DNA of 64,000 nucleotides from an uncultured Bacteroidota bacterium. Its GTDB lineage: Bacteria > Bacteroidota > Bacteroidia > Flavobacteriales > Flavobacteriaceae. Shown in pieces: positions 18,802 to 26,513 of this stretch (position 1 is the first letter of the stretch; each line of letters begins with the position of its first letter). The DNA lies in NCBI GenBank assembly GCA_902622575.1, contig CACNQJ010000001.1, forward strand, positions 133,481-197,480, written 5' to 3'. The position numbers and the translations under genes are program-made. A model generated the notes under the pieces. It saw only the letters and a list, made by a program, of their open reading frames with translations. It was not told the origin of the DNA and made no database searches.

Positions 18802-19579
18802 TACAAACAGGAATTATTTCATCTCTAGCTAGACCAAATTTTTTTATTTTATTGTCATCTAAATTGTCGCAGTATTTGACTTTATTTACCTTAAATCCAT
18901 GTTTTTCAACTTTCTTAAAAAAATCTTTTCCATATATTCTTAAATGATCGTATTGACCAAACAATTCATTTCTTTTATTAGGGTTTTTTATGTCTCTACC
19001 ATCAATGGTTTTGTTTAATTTAAAATCAATGGGCACTTGTAATACAGCTGTTCCCTTGACTTTTAAAACTCTTAATAATTCCTGAATTGCTAAATCATCG
19101 TCATAAACATGTTCAAGAACATGATTACAAAGTATAAAGTCGAATGAATTATTTTCAAATGGCATTTTACATATATCAACCTTGTAATCTGCTAACGGTG
19201 AATTTATATCAGCAGTATAATAATCGTTAAAATGTTTTTTAAAAGAACTGTAAAAACATTGTTCTGGTGCAATGTGAAGAATTTTATTTTTCTTATTGAA
19301 GAATGAGGTCTCATTTTTTAGGTACAGCCATAACAGTCTATGTCTTTCAAGTGATAATGTTCCTAATGACAATGCGTTTTTTCTTTGTTTATTATATCCG
19401 TATGGGAAAAATCTGCTGTATGATTTTCCATTTATGGGATCAGTAAACTTTTTTCCTTTGAATAATAAATTAAATAATGGAGCTAAAATTATACTAATTC
19501 TAATCAAAAGGCTTCTGGGTGCAGAATTAAGTAAAAATTTAATAAGCTGACTCATCCCACTTAAACTCATTTTCTTCAT
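18791..19579 (-). CDS. Class I SAM-dependent methyltransferase
   Basis: Methyltransferase of unknown substrate. Residues 15-40 are hydrophobic (LLIRISIILAPLFNLLF), then CxxC-free GKSYSRFFPYG. The Rossmann motif I is the variant ILHIAPEQCF instead of GxGxG, and motif post-II is FDFILCNHVLEHV with LRVLKVKGTAVLQVP following. This HIAPE variant is familiar from Bacteroidota and phage-like small-molecule methyltransferases. Alternative starts are at residues 4 and 9; all overlap the end of map, so the two genes are coupled. The 3' end overlaps convergent apbE by 11 bp. Confidence 0.8.
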   Translation of the reverse strand: MKKMSLSGMSQLIKFLLNSAPRSLLIRISIILAPLFNLLFKGKKFTDPINGKSYSRFFPYGYNKQRKNALSLGTLSLERHRLLWLYLKNETSFFNKKNKILHIAPEQCFYSSFKKHFNDYYTADINSPLADYKVDICKMPFENNSFDFILCNHVLEHVYDDDLAIQELLRVLKVKGTAVLQVPIDFKLNKTIDGRDIKNPNKRNELFGQYDHLRIYGKDFFKKVEKHGFKVNKVKYCDNLDDNKIKKFGLARDEIIPVCIKI

Positions 19580-20378
19580 TGGATTTAATACCTAAAGAAT
19601 CGTAAATAAAATCAAAAGTTGACAAAAGGACTGTTTTTCCATTAATTAAAGCAACATCATGCTCGAAATGAACACTCGGCATTTTATCAGATGTTTGAAC
19701 AGTCCATCCATCATTAAGAAAATTCACTTTTTCTGTTCCCATATTAATCATTGGCTCGATTGCTATAACCATTCCATTCTCAAATTTTTTTCCATTGCCT
19801 TTTTTTCCAAAATTTGGGATTTCTGGACTCTCATGTAAATCTTTTCCAATTCCATGACCTACCAGCTCTCTAACAACTCCATAACCATGAGATTCGTTAT
19901 GTATTTGAATGGCATTACTAATATCTCCAACTCTTTTTCCAACTTTAAATTCTTGTATTCCTAAGTAAAGAGATTCTAATGCAACTTTTAAAAGATTTTC
20001 GATATCAGGATTAACTTCACCAACCTTAAATGTATATGCATGATCACCATAAAAACCATTTTTTAAAACTCCACAATCAATCGATAAAATATCACCATTA
20101 CTAATTGGTTTATCATTTGGTATTCCATGAACTACTTCAAAGTTTGGACTAACACAGAGGGTGTTAGGGAAATCATACATTCCAAGAAATCCGGGTTCGG
20201 CATCATTATCTCTGATAAATTCTTCTGCTATTTTATCAAGGTATAATGTTGTGATCCCAGGTTTTATCTCTTTAGCTAACAAACCAAGAGTTTTTGAAAC
20301 TAGCTGTGCGCTTTCATACATTAATTTTATTTCTTCTAAAGATTTTAATATTATTTTTTTAGAATCCATAGTAAGCAT
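19539..20378 (-). CDS. map: Type I methionine aminopeptidase
   Basis: Removes the initiator methionine from nascent proteins in the cytoplasm. The five metal ligands are recognisable in LSIDCGV, YGDHAYTF, LVGHGIGKDLHES, IAIEPMIN and HFEHDVAL, and VHGIPND holds the catalytic histidine. The start may be M1 (MLTMDSKK) or M4. The C-terminal tail FIYDSLGIKSNEEN is almost identical at DNA level to a segment near the N-terminus of the thioredoxin-like protein encoded just upstream. The tail also overlaps the start of the downstream methyltransferase gene. Confidence 0.94.
   Translation of the reverse strand: MLTMDSKKIILKSLEEIKLMYESAQLVSKTLGLLAKEIKPGITTLYLDKIAEEFIRDNDAEPGFLGMYDFPNTLCVSPNFEVVHGIPNDKPISNGDILSIDCGVLKNGFYGDHAYTFKVGEVNPDIENLLKVALESLYLGIQEFKVGKRVGDISNAIQIHNESHGYGVVRELVGHGIGKDLHESPEIPNFGKKGNGKKFENGMVIAIEPMINMGTEKVNFLNDGWTVQTSDKMPSVHFEHDVALINGKTVLLSTFDFIYDSLGIKSNEENEFKWDESAY
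19569..19610 (-). repeat. 42-bp coding repeat, copy A (3' end of map)
   Basis: Encodes FIYDSLGIKSNEEN. By direct comparison it matches copy B at 38 of 42 positions, in the same orientation and frame. The four differences are two silent and two conservative (I/F and E/D). The first possible ATG of the downstream methyltransferase gene lies inside this copy in another frame. Confidence 0.9.
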
Positions 20379-20919
20379 TTTGGTATCCTGACCTATTTAA
20401 AATTTTTAGCATGTCTTTTTCTAATGATTCAATTGTTATTTCTACTATTCTGTTAATTTCTTCCCCATTCTCTAAAAAAATGAATGTAGGCACATTAATA
20501 ATATTATATTTTATCTCATCTTCGTTTGGATTTTTTTTGTCAACATCTAATCCAATAATTTCTATGTTTCTTTTTCTAAAATTTATGTAATCCATTATTT
20601 TAAAAAATGCTGGAACATTTTCACGACTATCTGAGCACCATGTGCCCATTATAACTTTAATTTTTATTTTGTTAGTAATAATATCTTTTATTTGATTGGC
20701 AGTTTCTCTGTCTATAATGTAGTTTTCAAAATTTTCTTTATACCAGCTGCTGTAGGGTGGTTTTGTTAAAAGCTTTCTTTCAAAATCTCCAATAAGGTCA
20801 ACATATTCAACCTCTTGATTTTCATCATTGGATTTAAAGCCTAAAGAATCATAAATAAAACCAATAAGCAAATAACTTGCGATGAGAATTACTGCAATAA
20901 TTAATAATTTTTTTTTCAT
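20359..20919 (-). CDS. Membrane-anchored thioredoxin-like protein with a single cysteine
   Basis: Thioredoxin-fold protein of 186 aa. Residues 4-21 form a membrane anchor or signal (LLIIAVILIASYLLIGF), so the domain probably faces the periplasm. The active-site region IKVIMGTWCSDSRENVPAF has CxxS instead of CxxC, and this is the only cysteine in the protein. The cis-proline motif NVPTFIF is intact. The segment FIYDSLGFKSNDEN right after the anchor copies the map tail. It overlaps gpmI upstream by 4 bp and map downstream by about 20 bp, suggesting one operon. The role is unknown. Confidence 0.78.
   Translation of the reverse strand: MKKKLLIIAVILIASYLLIGFIYDSLGFKSNDENQEVEYVDLIGDFERKLLTKPPYSSWYKENFENYIIDRETANQIKDIITNKIKIKVIMGTWCSDSRENVPAFFKIMDYINFRKRNIEIIGLDVDKKNPNEDEIKYNIINVPTFIFLENGEEINRIVEITIESLEKDMLKILNRSGYQNAYYGF
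20818..20859 (-). repeat. 42-bp coding repeat, copy B (5' part of thioredoxin-like gene)
   Basis: Encodes FIYDSLGFKSNDEN directly after the membrane anchor. Direct repeat of copy A, 1,249 bp away; recombination between the two would remove most of this gene and nearly all of map. Confidence 0.9.
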
Positions 20920-22439
20920 GTTAAATTTTTACCTGTCATTGTTAGAGGTTTTTCAATGCCTAAAATATTTAATATTGTTGGAGCTACGTCCGCTAAAACT
21001 CCATTTTCAATATGCCTCACATCATCATCAATTATTATAATTGGTACTGGATTTATTGTGTGTGCTGTATTTGGTGATCCATTGCTATTTATCATAATAT
21101 CACTGTTTCCATGATCAGAAATAACCATAACCGAATATTGGTTTTTTATTGATTCATTAATAATCTTTTTTGTGCAATGATCTACTACCTCGCATGCTTT
21201 TACTGCTGATTTGAAGTTTCCAGTATGACCTACCATATCAGGGTTAGCAAAATTGAGACAAATAAACTCAGCAGATTTTTTTTTAATTTCTGGTAATATA
21301 GATTCTGTAATTTCCAATGCACTCATCTCAGGTTTTAGATCATATGTAGCAACTTTTGGCGATTGGCATAAAATTCTTTTTTCATTTTTGAATTTTTTTT
21401 CTTTTCCACCATTAAAGAAAAATGTAACGTGTGGATATTTTTCAGTCTCTGCTATTCTAATTTGCTTCATCTCATTATCGGAAATAATTTCACCAAGGGT
21501 ATTTTTAATATTTTCATTGTCATAAATTGTATCTATATTTTTATAATTATCATTATAGCTGGTCATAGTTACAAAATTTAAATCCAACTTTTTCATTCCA
21601 TGTTTATGTAAATCATTTTGGGTTAAAACCTCTGTCAGTTGACGTCCCCTATCTGTCCTAAAATTAAAAAACACTACCAAATCACCATCTTTAATTTTTG
21701 TCATTGGTTTTTTTTTCTCATCACAAAGTACAATTGGTTTTATGAACTCATCGGTGATTTCTTCTTCGTAAGAATTTTTTAAAGCTTCTTTAGTGTTGTT
21801 AGAGTATGATCCAATACCATTAACTAGTAAATCATACACTTTTTTTACTCTATCCCATCTCTTATCTCTATCCATTGCATAATATCTTCCGCAAATAGAT
21901 GCTAATTTGGTTTTTTTATGTTTTAAAAAATTTTCTAATTTTTCAATGAATCCAATAGCAGATTTTGGATCTACATCCCTGCCATCTGTAAATGCATGTA
22001 TAAACGCATTAGCCTCTTTTTTGGATTCAACTATATCAATTAATTCATATAAATGTGAAATATGAGAATGTACTCCACCATCTGAAACTAAGCCCATCAA
22101 GTGAATATTTTTTTTAGTAGATATAGCATCATCTAAAATTTTATTAATTTTTTTATTTTTTTTGAAACTTCCATTTTCAATTTCTTTATTAATCTTGACT
22201 AAGTCCTGATATATTATTCTTCCTGCTCCGATGTTCATATGACCAACCTCACTGTTGCCCATTTGACCTTTTGGAAGACCAACACTTTCACCATGAGTTA
22301 TTAGCTTAGCATTTGGGTATTTTTGAAGTAAAAAATCGTAAAATGGGGTTTCAGCTTGATCAATTGCTGATAACTCTTTATTTGATGCGATTCCCCATCC
22401 ATCAAGAATTAATAGGATTAATTTTTTATTTTTTTTCAA
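20916..22439 (-). CDS. gpmI: 2,3-bisphosphoglycerate-independent phosphoglycerate mutase
   Basis: Interconverts 3- and 2-phosphoglycerate in glycolysis and gluconeogenesis, using two Mn2+ and a phosphoserine. Motifs are LILLILDGWGI, the serine motif QMGNSEVGHMNIGAGRI, FTDGRDVDPKSA, YYAMDRDKRWDR, FNFRTDRGRQ, NFANPDMVGHTG and VISDHGNSD. I prefer the TTG start giving MKKNKKLILL (507 aa) over the ORF-track TTG six codons upstream, because that one overlaps a TAAATTTG promoter box. The downstream thioredoxin-like gene overlaps by 4 bp. Confidence 0.94.
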   Translation of the reverse strand: MKKNKKLILLILDGWGIASNKELSAIDQAETPFYDFLLQKYPNAKLITHGESVGLPKGQMGNSEVGHMNIGAGRIIYQDLVKINKEIENGSFKKNKKINKILDDAISTKKNIHLMGLVSDGGVHSHISHLYELIDIVESKKEANAFIHAFTDGRDVDPKSAIGFIEKLENFLKHKKTKLASICGRYYAMDRDKRWDRVKKVYDLLVNGIGSYSNNTKEALKNSYEEEITDEFIKPIVLCDEKKKPMTKIKDGDLVVFFNFRTDRGRQLTEVLTQNDLHKHGMKKLDLNFVTMTSYNDNYKNIDTIYDNENIKNTLGEIISDNEMKQIRIAETEKYPHVTFFFNGGKEKKFKNEKRILCQSPKVATYDLKPEMSALEITESILPEIKKKSAEFICLNFANPDMVGHTGNFKSAVKACEVVDHCTKKIINESIKNQYSVMVISDHGNSDIMINSNGSPNTAHTINPVPIIIIDDDVRHIENGVLADVAPTILNILGIEKPLTMTGKNLT

Positions 22440-22454
22440 ATTGATAATTCTATG

Positions 22455-22462
22455 CAAATTTA
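22455..22462 (-). promoter_or_regulatory. Candidate -7 box for gpmI operon
   Basis: Minus-strand TAAATTTG (TAnnTTTG consensus), 15 bases before the preferred TTG start of gpmI. Its overlap with the more upstream TTG is the argument for the shorter protein. Confidence 0.4.
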
Positions 22463-22473
22463 GCCATAAAATA

Positions 22474-23187
22474 TTATTTCAAATCAGGGTTGATTTCAAG
22501 AATATTATTATTGATGTAATTATTAATAAAATTATCACTAAATAATTGCTTTCCCTCAATATCAACTTTTGAAATAATATTAACAATATCAATTTTTAAA
22601 AATGCGGTTAAATATTTTTTCGATACAGGAACATAGCTGTAGTGCCATGGTTCATATTCAAAGCCTTTTCTGTTTGGGTTATTGGTGTAAGTTAGGTGAA
22701 ACCCATAATTCATTGAATTTTTATCCATCCATTTTTTAAGTTTGTGGAAAATCCCACCATTTTCATATTTTTTGGCGATCAAAGGGTCTTTTTCATTCTC
22801 AAAATCCTTATCTATAACATCAATTTCAGTACCCCAGTGATGTCTTGAGGTTCCAGGAATTGTAGAAAATCTTATTATTTCGTTAATGGCTTCATTAGGG
22901 GATAATTTATATTCATTTGTAAACCTTTCAAACTTTGAATTCCATATTTTTTTTTGCCTTTCAAAATCACGAAATCCTGAAACTATCTTTATGTTAACTC
23001 CATCCTGCAGAGCAGCTTTTTTCATTTTTTCAAAAGCGTCAAACGTATTTTTTTCAAGTTGTATTGTGTCACCAACTAAATTGTTGTGCTCAATTCCCAA
23101 TAATAATTTGTAATCAATTTTTTGTGAATTCATAAAATTTGAACCAATAACTAATAATATCAAACATAATAATTTATGATTTATCAT
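22474..23187 (-). CDS. M15 family D-alanyl-D-alanine carboxypeptidase-like metallopeptidase
   Basis: Secreted zinc peptidase of the VanY/M15B type, probably trimming peptidoglycan stem peptides in the periplasm. A signal peptide (LLCLILLVIGSNFMNSQ) is followed by VNIKIVSGFRDFERQ, the zinc-ligand motif SRHHWGTEIDVID and the C-terminal EPWHYSYVP, which supplies the catalytic glutamate and third zinc ligand. Length of 237 aa is normal. The start overlaps the GNAT gene stop by 4 bp, so the two are co-transcribed. Confidence 0.9.
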   Translation of the reverse strand: MINHKLLCLILLVIGSNFMNSQKIDYKLLLGIEHNNLVGDTIQLEKNTFDAFEKMKKAALQDGVNIKIVSGFRDFERQKKIWNSKFERFTNEYKLSPNEAINEIIRFSTIPGTSRHHWGTEIDVIDKDFENEKDPLIAKKYENGGIFHKLKKWMDKNSMNYGFHLTYTNNPNRKGFEYEPWHYSYVPVSKKYLTAFLKIDIVNIISKVDIEGKQLFSDNFINNYINNNILEINPDLK

Positions 23188-23624
23188 AGTTCTTTATACA
23201 TTAAATAGTGTAAGCCAATTTGTCCAATTGAATATTTAATATTACTATTTTGATAATTTAATTTTAAATAAAAATTTAAAGCACTTTCTCTTGCATTCAT
23301 CCATACATTTTTAACATTCATTTGCTTAAGCTTTTTCTCAACTTTTTCAACCAATTCTTTACCAATGCCTTTTTTTTGATATTCAAATTCAATACATAAT
23401 CCCCTCATCTGATAGCAGTTCTCAATTTTCATTTTGTCACATTCATTATTTATTAATGTAACAGCCCCTACGAGCTTATTAGAGATAAAAGCTCCTAAAT
23501 GAAAAGAATCTTTTCGATTATCACCAATATATGTACATTCTTTTGGGTTTTTATTATTTCTAAGAATTTTACTTCTTATAAACAAGAGCTCATTTGATTT
23601 AATTAATTTTATAGTTAAATTCAA
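23184..23624 (-). CDS. GNAT-family N-acetyltransferase
   Basis: Acetyl-CoA-dependent acetyltransferase of unknown substrate. The fold is read from MRGLCIEFEYQKKGIGKELVEKVEKKL, where the Q/RxxGxG/A pyrophosphate-binding loop is QKKGIG, followed by NVWMNARESALNFYLKLNY, the usual motif B. Length of 146 aa is normal. Start is TTG with a TAAATTTG box 5 bases upstream. It leads a two-gene transcript with the M15 peptidase. Confidence 0.85.
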   Translation of the reverse strand: MNLTIKLIKSNELLFIRSKILRNNKNPKECTYIGDNRKDSFHLGAFISNKLVGAVTLINNECDKMKIENCYQMRGLCIEFEYQKKGIGKELVEKVEKKLKQMNVKNVWMNARESALNFYLKLNYQNSNIKYSIGQIGLHYLMYKEL

Positions 23625-23629
23625 CGTAA

Positions 23630-23637
23630 CAAATTTA
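23630..23637 (-). promoter_or_regulatory. Candidate -7 box for GNAT-M15 operon
   Basis: Minus-strand TAAATTTG, 5 bases before the TTG start. If real, the transcript would be leaderless or nearly so. Confidence 0.35.
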
Positions 23638-23663
23638 TTATTAAAATAATTAAAATTTTTGTT

Positions 23664-23736
23664 GCGGGAGTAGCTCAGTTGGTAGAGCGTCAGCCTTCCA
23701 AGCTGAATGTCGCCGGTTCGAACCCGGTCTCCCGCT
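23664..23736 (+). tRNA. tRNA-Gly (anticodon TCC)
   Basis: Full cloverleaf by hand-folding: a perfect 7-bp acceptor stem (gcgggag with ctcccgc), D-stem gctc/gagc, anticodon stem tcagc/gctga with loop cttccaa giving anticodon TCC, a T-stem with one G-U pair and loop ttcgaac. Discriminator base is T and CCA is not encoded. It lies 12 bp upstream of the DUF1080 start codon. Confidence 0.97.
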
Positions 23737-23748
23737 CATATTAATAAA

Positions 23749-24510
23749 ATGAATTTTATATTAAAAATTATAATTGCAATATTAGTTTTATTACAAACTA
23801 ATGAAAACGATTGGGAGTATTTATTTAATGGGAAAGACCTAAACAATTGGACTGTTAAAATTAAAGGTTATCCAAGTGGAGAAAATTATGGTAAAACTTT
23901 CAAGGTGATTGATGGAGAAATTCAGGTCTCATATGAAAATTATGAAAATTTTGACTTTAGATATGGACATCTATATTACACAAAGAAAAAATTTAAAAAC
24001 TATCATCTAAAACTTGAATATAAGTTTTTTGGACAACAAGCTAAAGGTGGAGAAGGTTGGGCTACAAAGAATAGTGGAGTTATGTTTCACAGTCAACATC
24101 CTGAAACCTTATTAATTGATCAACCATTTCCAGTTAGTATTGAAACACAATTCTTAGGTGGTCTTGGAGTTGGTATGCGACCAACTGGAAATTTGTGCAC
24201 ACCTGGAACTGATGTGGATATTAATAAAATAAAAGTTAAAAAGCATTGTACAAGATCAAACTCACAAACATTTAATAATGATGATTGGGTTTCAGCAGAA
24301 ATTATTGTTTATTCAGATTCTATTGCTCATCATATCATTAATGGGAAAAGAGTATTATCTTATACAAATTTAAGATATGGTGATGATGGTAGGCTGCCTA
24401 ATAATATGCTCCACATGAAAGATAAAAAGTTATCTGAGGGATATATTTCATTGCAATCCGAAAGTCATCCTATAAAATTTAGAAATATTAAAATTAAATC
24501 ACTTGATTAA
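23749..24510 (+). CDS. Secreted DUF1080 (3-keto-disaccharide hydrolase-like) protein
   Basis: Concanavalin-like jelly-roll protein of the DUF1080 family, some members of which act on 3-keto-glycosides. I start at the ATG giving MNFILKIIIAILVLL, a signal peptide; the ORF-track start lies inside tRNA-Gly and cannot be right. Family marks are WEYLFNGKDLNNW, HLKLEYKFFG, KNSGVMFHSQ, WVSAEIIVYSDSIAHHIING and GYISLQSESHPIKFRNIKIK. The ligand residues are not resolved by eye. 253 aa, normal length. Predicted periplasmic or surface protein of carbohydrate metabolism. Confidence 0.88.
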   Translation: MNFILKIIIAILVLLQTNENDWEYLFNGKDLNNWTVKIKGYPSGENYGKTFKVIDGEIQVSYENYENFDFRYGHLYYTKKKFKNYHLKLEYKFFGQQAKGGEGWATKNSGVMFHSQHPETLLIDQPFPVSIETQFLGGLGVGMRPTGNLCTPGTDVDINKIKVKKHCTRSNSQTFNNDDWVSAEIIVYSDSIAHHIINGKRVLSYTNLRYGDDGRLPNNMLHMKDKKLSEGYISLQSESHPIKFRNIKIKSLD

Positions 24511-24511
24511 C

Positions 24512-25255
24512 ATGAGAATTTTTTTAGTTATTCTATTATTAATTTCTCTTAACATCACTAATTCTCAGGATGATTACAGGACTTGGATTAAGGGAAAAGT
24601 CCTTTATAAAAATGTCAATGTGAGCTCAGCCAATGTTATTAATAATACATCTCAACAAGCAACTACGACTGATGACGATGGTGAATTTGAAATTGAAGTA
24701 AAACTTAATGACAAATTAATTTTTTCCTCTGTACAATATCAAATAAGAGAATTAAATATTACAAAAGAAATTTTGCAAAGAAATAGAATTGTGATTGATG
24801 TTAATGAGAAGGTCAATGAACTAGATCAGGTAGTTATAACACCCGAAAATCAGCAAAAGTTTCTTGACTTAAAAGAGGAAGAGTTTAAAAGATTCGATTA
24901 CAGTTTTGATAAATCTACCAGAGTTACTAACGTTATTAATGAGCAAGGTAAATTAAAGGATGGAATTAATTTTGTAAATCTTTACAGACTAATTTCGAAT
25001 TCATTAAAAAATAGATCTAGTGAGGAAAAGTCAAGTTATAAATATAATCCAAGTGACCTCCTTAGAGAGCTTTATGACGATATTTTTTTCACAAAAAATT
25101 TGATGATTCCAACAGAAAAAATAAACGAATTTTTACTTTTTTGTGATGATAATTTTCCTGACAGAATTTTGCTCAAAAAGGATAATGAATTTGAACTTAT
25201 TGAATTCTTAGTTAAACAAAGCAAAAGGTTTGTTAAAAATATTGCCAAAGACTAA
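24512..25255 (+). CDS. Carboxypeptidase-like regulatory domain protein (first of two)
   Basis: Secreted protein with a short signal peptide (MRIFLVILLLISLNITNSQ) and an N-terminal CarboxypepD_reg-like beta-sandwich, about residues 25-105: IKGKVLYKNVNVSSANVINNTSQ-like, then TTDDDGEFEIEVKLNDKLIFSS and LDQVVITPE. This plug-like domain is common in Bacteroidota envelope proteins. The alpha-rich C-terminal half (EEEFKRFDYSFDK to VKQSKRFVKNIAKD) is unrecognised. I start at the ATG two bases after the DUF1080 stop. It is followed by a paralogue that overlaps it. Confidence 0.75.
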   Translation: MRIFLVILLLISLNITNSQDDYRTWIKGKVLYKNVNVSSANVINNTSQQATTTDDDGEFEIEVKLNDKLIFSSVQYQIRELNITKEILQRNRIVIDVNEKVNELDQVVITPENQQKFLDLKEEEFKRFDYSFDKSTRVTNVINEQGKLKDGINFVNLYRLISNSLKNRSSEEKSSYKYNPSDLLRELYDDIFFTKNLMIPTEKINEFLLFCDDNFPDRILLKKDNEFELIEFLVKQSKRFVKNIAKD

Positions 25256-26024
25256 TTATATATTATTTGCTCTGCTATTTTCAGTTGGTTTGATTGGCCA
25301 AGAAAAAGAGTTTAAAACACTAGTTGGTGAAGTAATAAATGATAGCATTGACGTAAGCGGAATTCATGTCATTAATGGGAGCTCTGGAGGAAAATCAATT
25401 ACAGATAAAAACGGTTTTTTTAAAGTTGGAGTTAGGAAAAATGATTCCATTTACTTTACATCAATACAAATCAAAACACAAATGATAATTATTGAGGAAA
25501 CAGTATTTAAGTCTGATTCAATTAGAGTATATCTAGAACCAATTGTTAATCAGCTTGACAGCGTTACAGTATCACCGAATAATTTGTCTGGTGATTTGCT
25601 TGCTGATATGAAACAAATAAAAGAGAAAGAGGTTTTTAATTTTGATGATGCTGGGATACCTGGTTTTAAGGGCGAAAGGAAAGAAAAAATTGTATATAAA
25701 AATAGCTCAAGTGTACTTGTTAGTGTAATTCTTTTGCCATTAATGCCTTTGGATGTTGATGCAGTTTACAAACAACTAAGTGGATATTATAAAACATTAA
25801 GATCCGCAAGAAAATTGGAGTCTCGATCAGGGACAGCAGTTGATATTATTCAATTTTATGGTGTCGACTTTTTTATTGATAGTTATGATTTAAATATTAA
25901 TAGCGTTTATGAGTTTGTTTTAGGTTCAATGGAAAATTATGATGTGGAAGCTTATTTTAGAAATTCAAATCATAACCTAGTTTTAACAAGTTTTAAAAAT
26001 TTTTATGAATCCATTAATAACTAA
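25242..26024 (+). CDS. Carboxypeptidase-like regulatory domain protein (second of two)
   Basis: Paralogue of the preceding gene, sharing the layout: signal peptide (NYILFALLFSVGLIGQ), then LVGEVINDSIDVSGIHVINGSSGGKS, TDKNGFFKVGVRKNDSIYFTS and LDSVTVSPNNLSGD. Its C-terminal half differs and contains a hydrophobic patch (SVLVSVILLPLMPLDVDAVY). No ATG is present near the start; TTG at this position gives MPKTNYILF and overlaps the upstream gene by 14 bp, and a TTG four codons earlier is the alternative. The 3' end overlaps DUF6702 by 20 bp. Function unknown. Confidence 0.68.
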   Translation: MPKTNYILFALLFSVGLIGQEKEFKTLVGEVINDSIDVSGIHVINGSSGGKSITDKNGFFKVGVRKNDSIYFTSIQIKTQMIIIEETVFKSDSIRVYLEPIVNQLDSVTVSPNNLSGDLLADMKQIKEKEVFNFDDAGIPGFKGERKEKIVYKNSSSVLVSVILLPLMPLDVDAVYKQLSGYYKTLRSARKLESRSGTAVDIIQFYGVDFFIDSYDLNINSVYEFVLGSMENYDVEAYFRNSNHNLVLTSFKNFYESINN

Positions 26025-26481
26025 ATTTTTTGTTCTACTAATATTATTTTTTCATAAGTATTATGTAAGTTCAACATTAATAGACTACAGTAACGATTCT
26101 CAAACACATCAGGTCAGTTTAAAAATTTTTCATGATGATTTAGAAAAAGATTTGGGGTATAAAACAAATGAATTAGATTATTCAGACTACGTTAATACAA
26201 ACACAATTATAAAAAATTATTTAAAAAACAACTTTAAAATTTACAGTAAAGAAGGTAAGTTAAAATTAGATTATTTGGGTTTTGAAAGAAAAAATGACTT
26301 GTTGATTTATTACATAGAAATTTACAATCCTAATAATTTAAAAAATTTTGTTGTAGAAAATAAGATTTTATTTAACTCATTTAAGAATCAAAAAAATATT
26401 ATTCTTTACAGAAAAAGCAATTATAAAAAAAGCTTCATTCACACATATGATAATTTTCAAAGTGTCTTATCAATTCCGTAA
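26005..26481 (+). CDS. DUF6702 family protein
   Basis: Small exported protein of 158 aa. A hydrophobic N-terminus (ITKFFVLLILFF) is followed directly by HKYYVSSTLIDY, the typical opening of DUF6702. Then come LKIFHDDLEKDLG, NYLKNNFKIYSKEGK, LDYLGFERKNDLLIYYIEI and NQKNIILYRKSNYKKSF, all in register with family members I recall. Biochemical role is unknown. It lies between the carboxypeptidase-regulatory-like proteins and the M1 peptidase, a grouping seen in flavobacteria, so a shared envelope function is likely. Confidence 0.75.
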   Translation: MNPLITKFFVLLILFFHKYYVSSTLIDYSNDSQTHQVSLKIFHDDLEKDLGYKTNELDYSDYVNTNTIIKNYLKNNFKIYSKEGKLKLDYLGFERKNDLLIYYIEIYNPNNLKNFVVENKILFNSFKNQKNIILYRKSNYKKSFIHTYDNFQSVLSIP

Positions 26482-26513
26482 TATATTTATTAAATTTATC
26501 GCAAAATTTGATC

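Noticed and set aside
23707-23748. Upstream start of the DUF1080 ORF (MSPVRTRSPAHINK)
   Set aside because: These codons lie inside and just after tRNA-Gly; the signal peptide starts at the later ATG.
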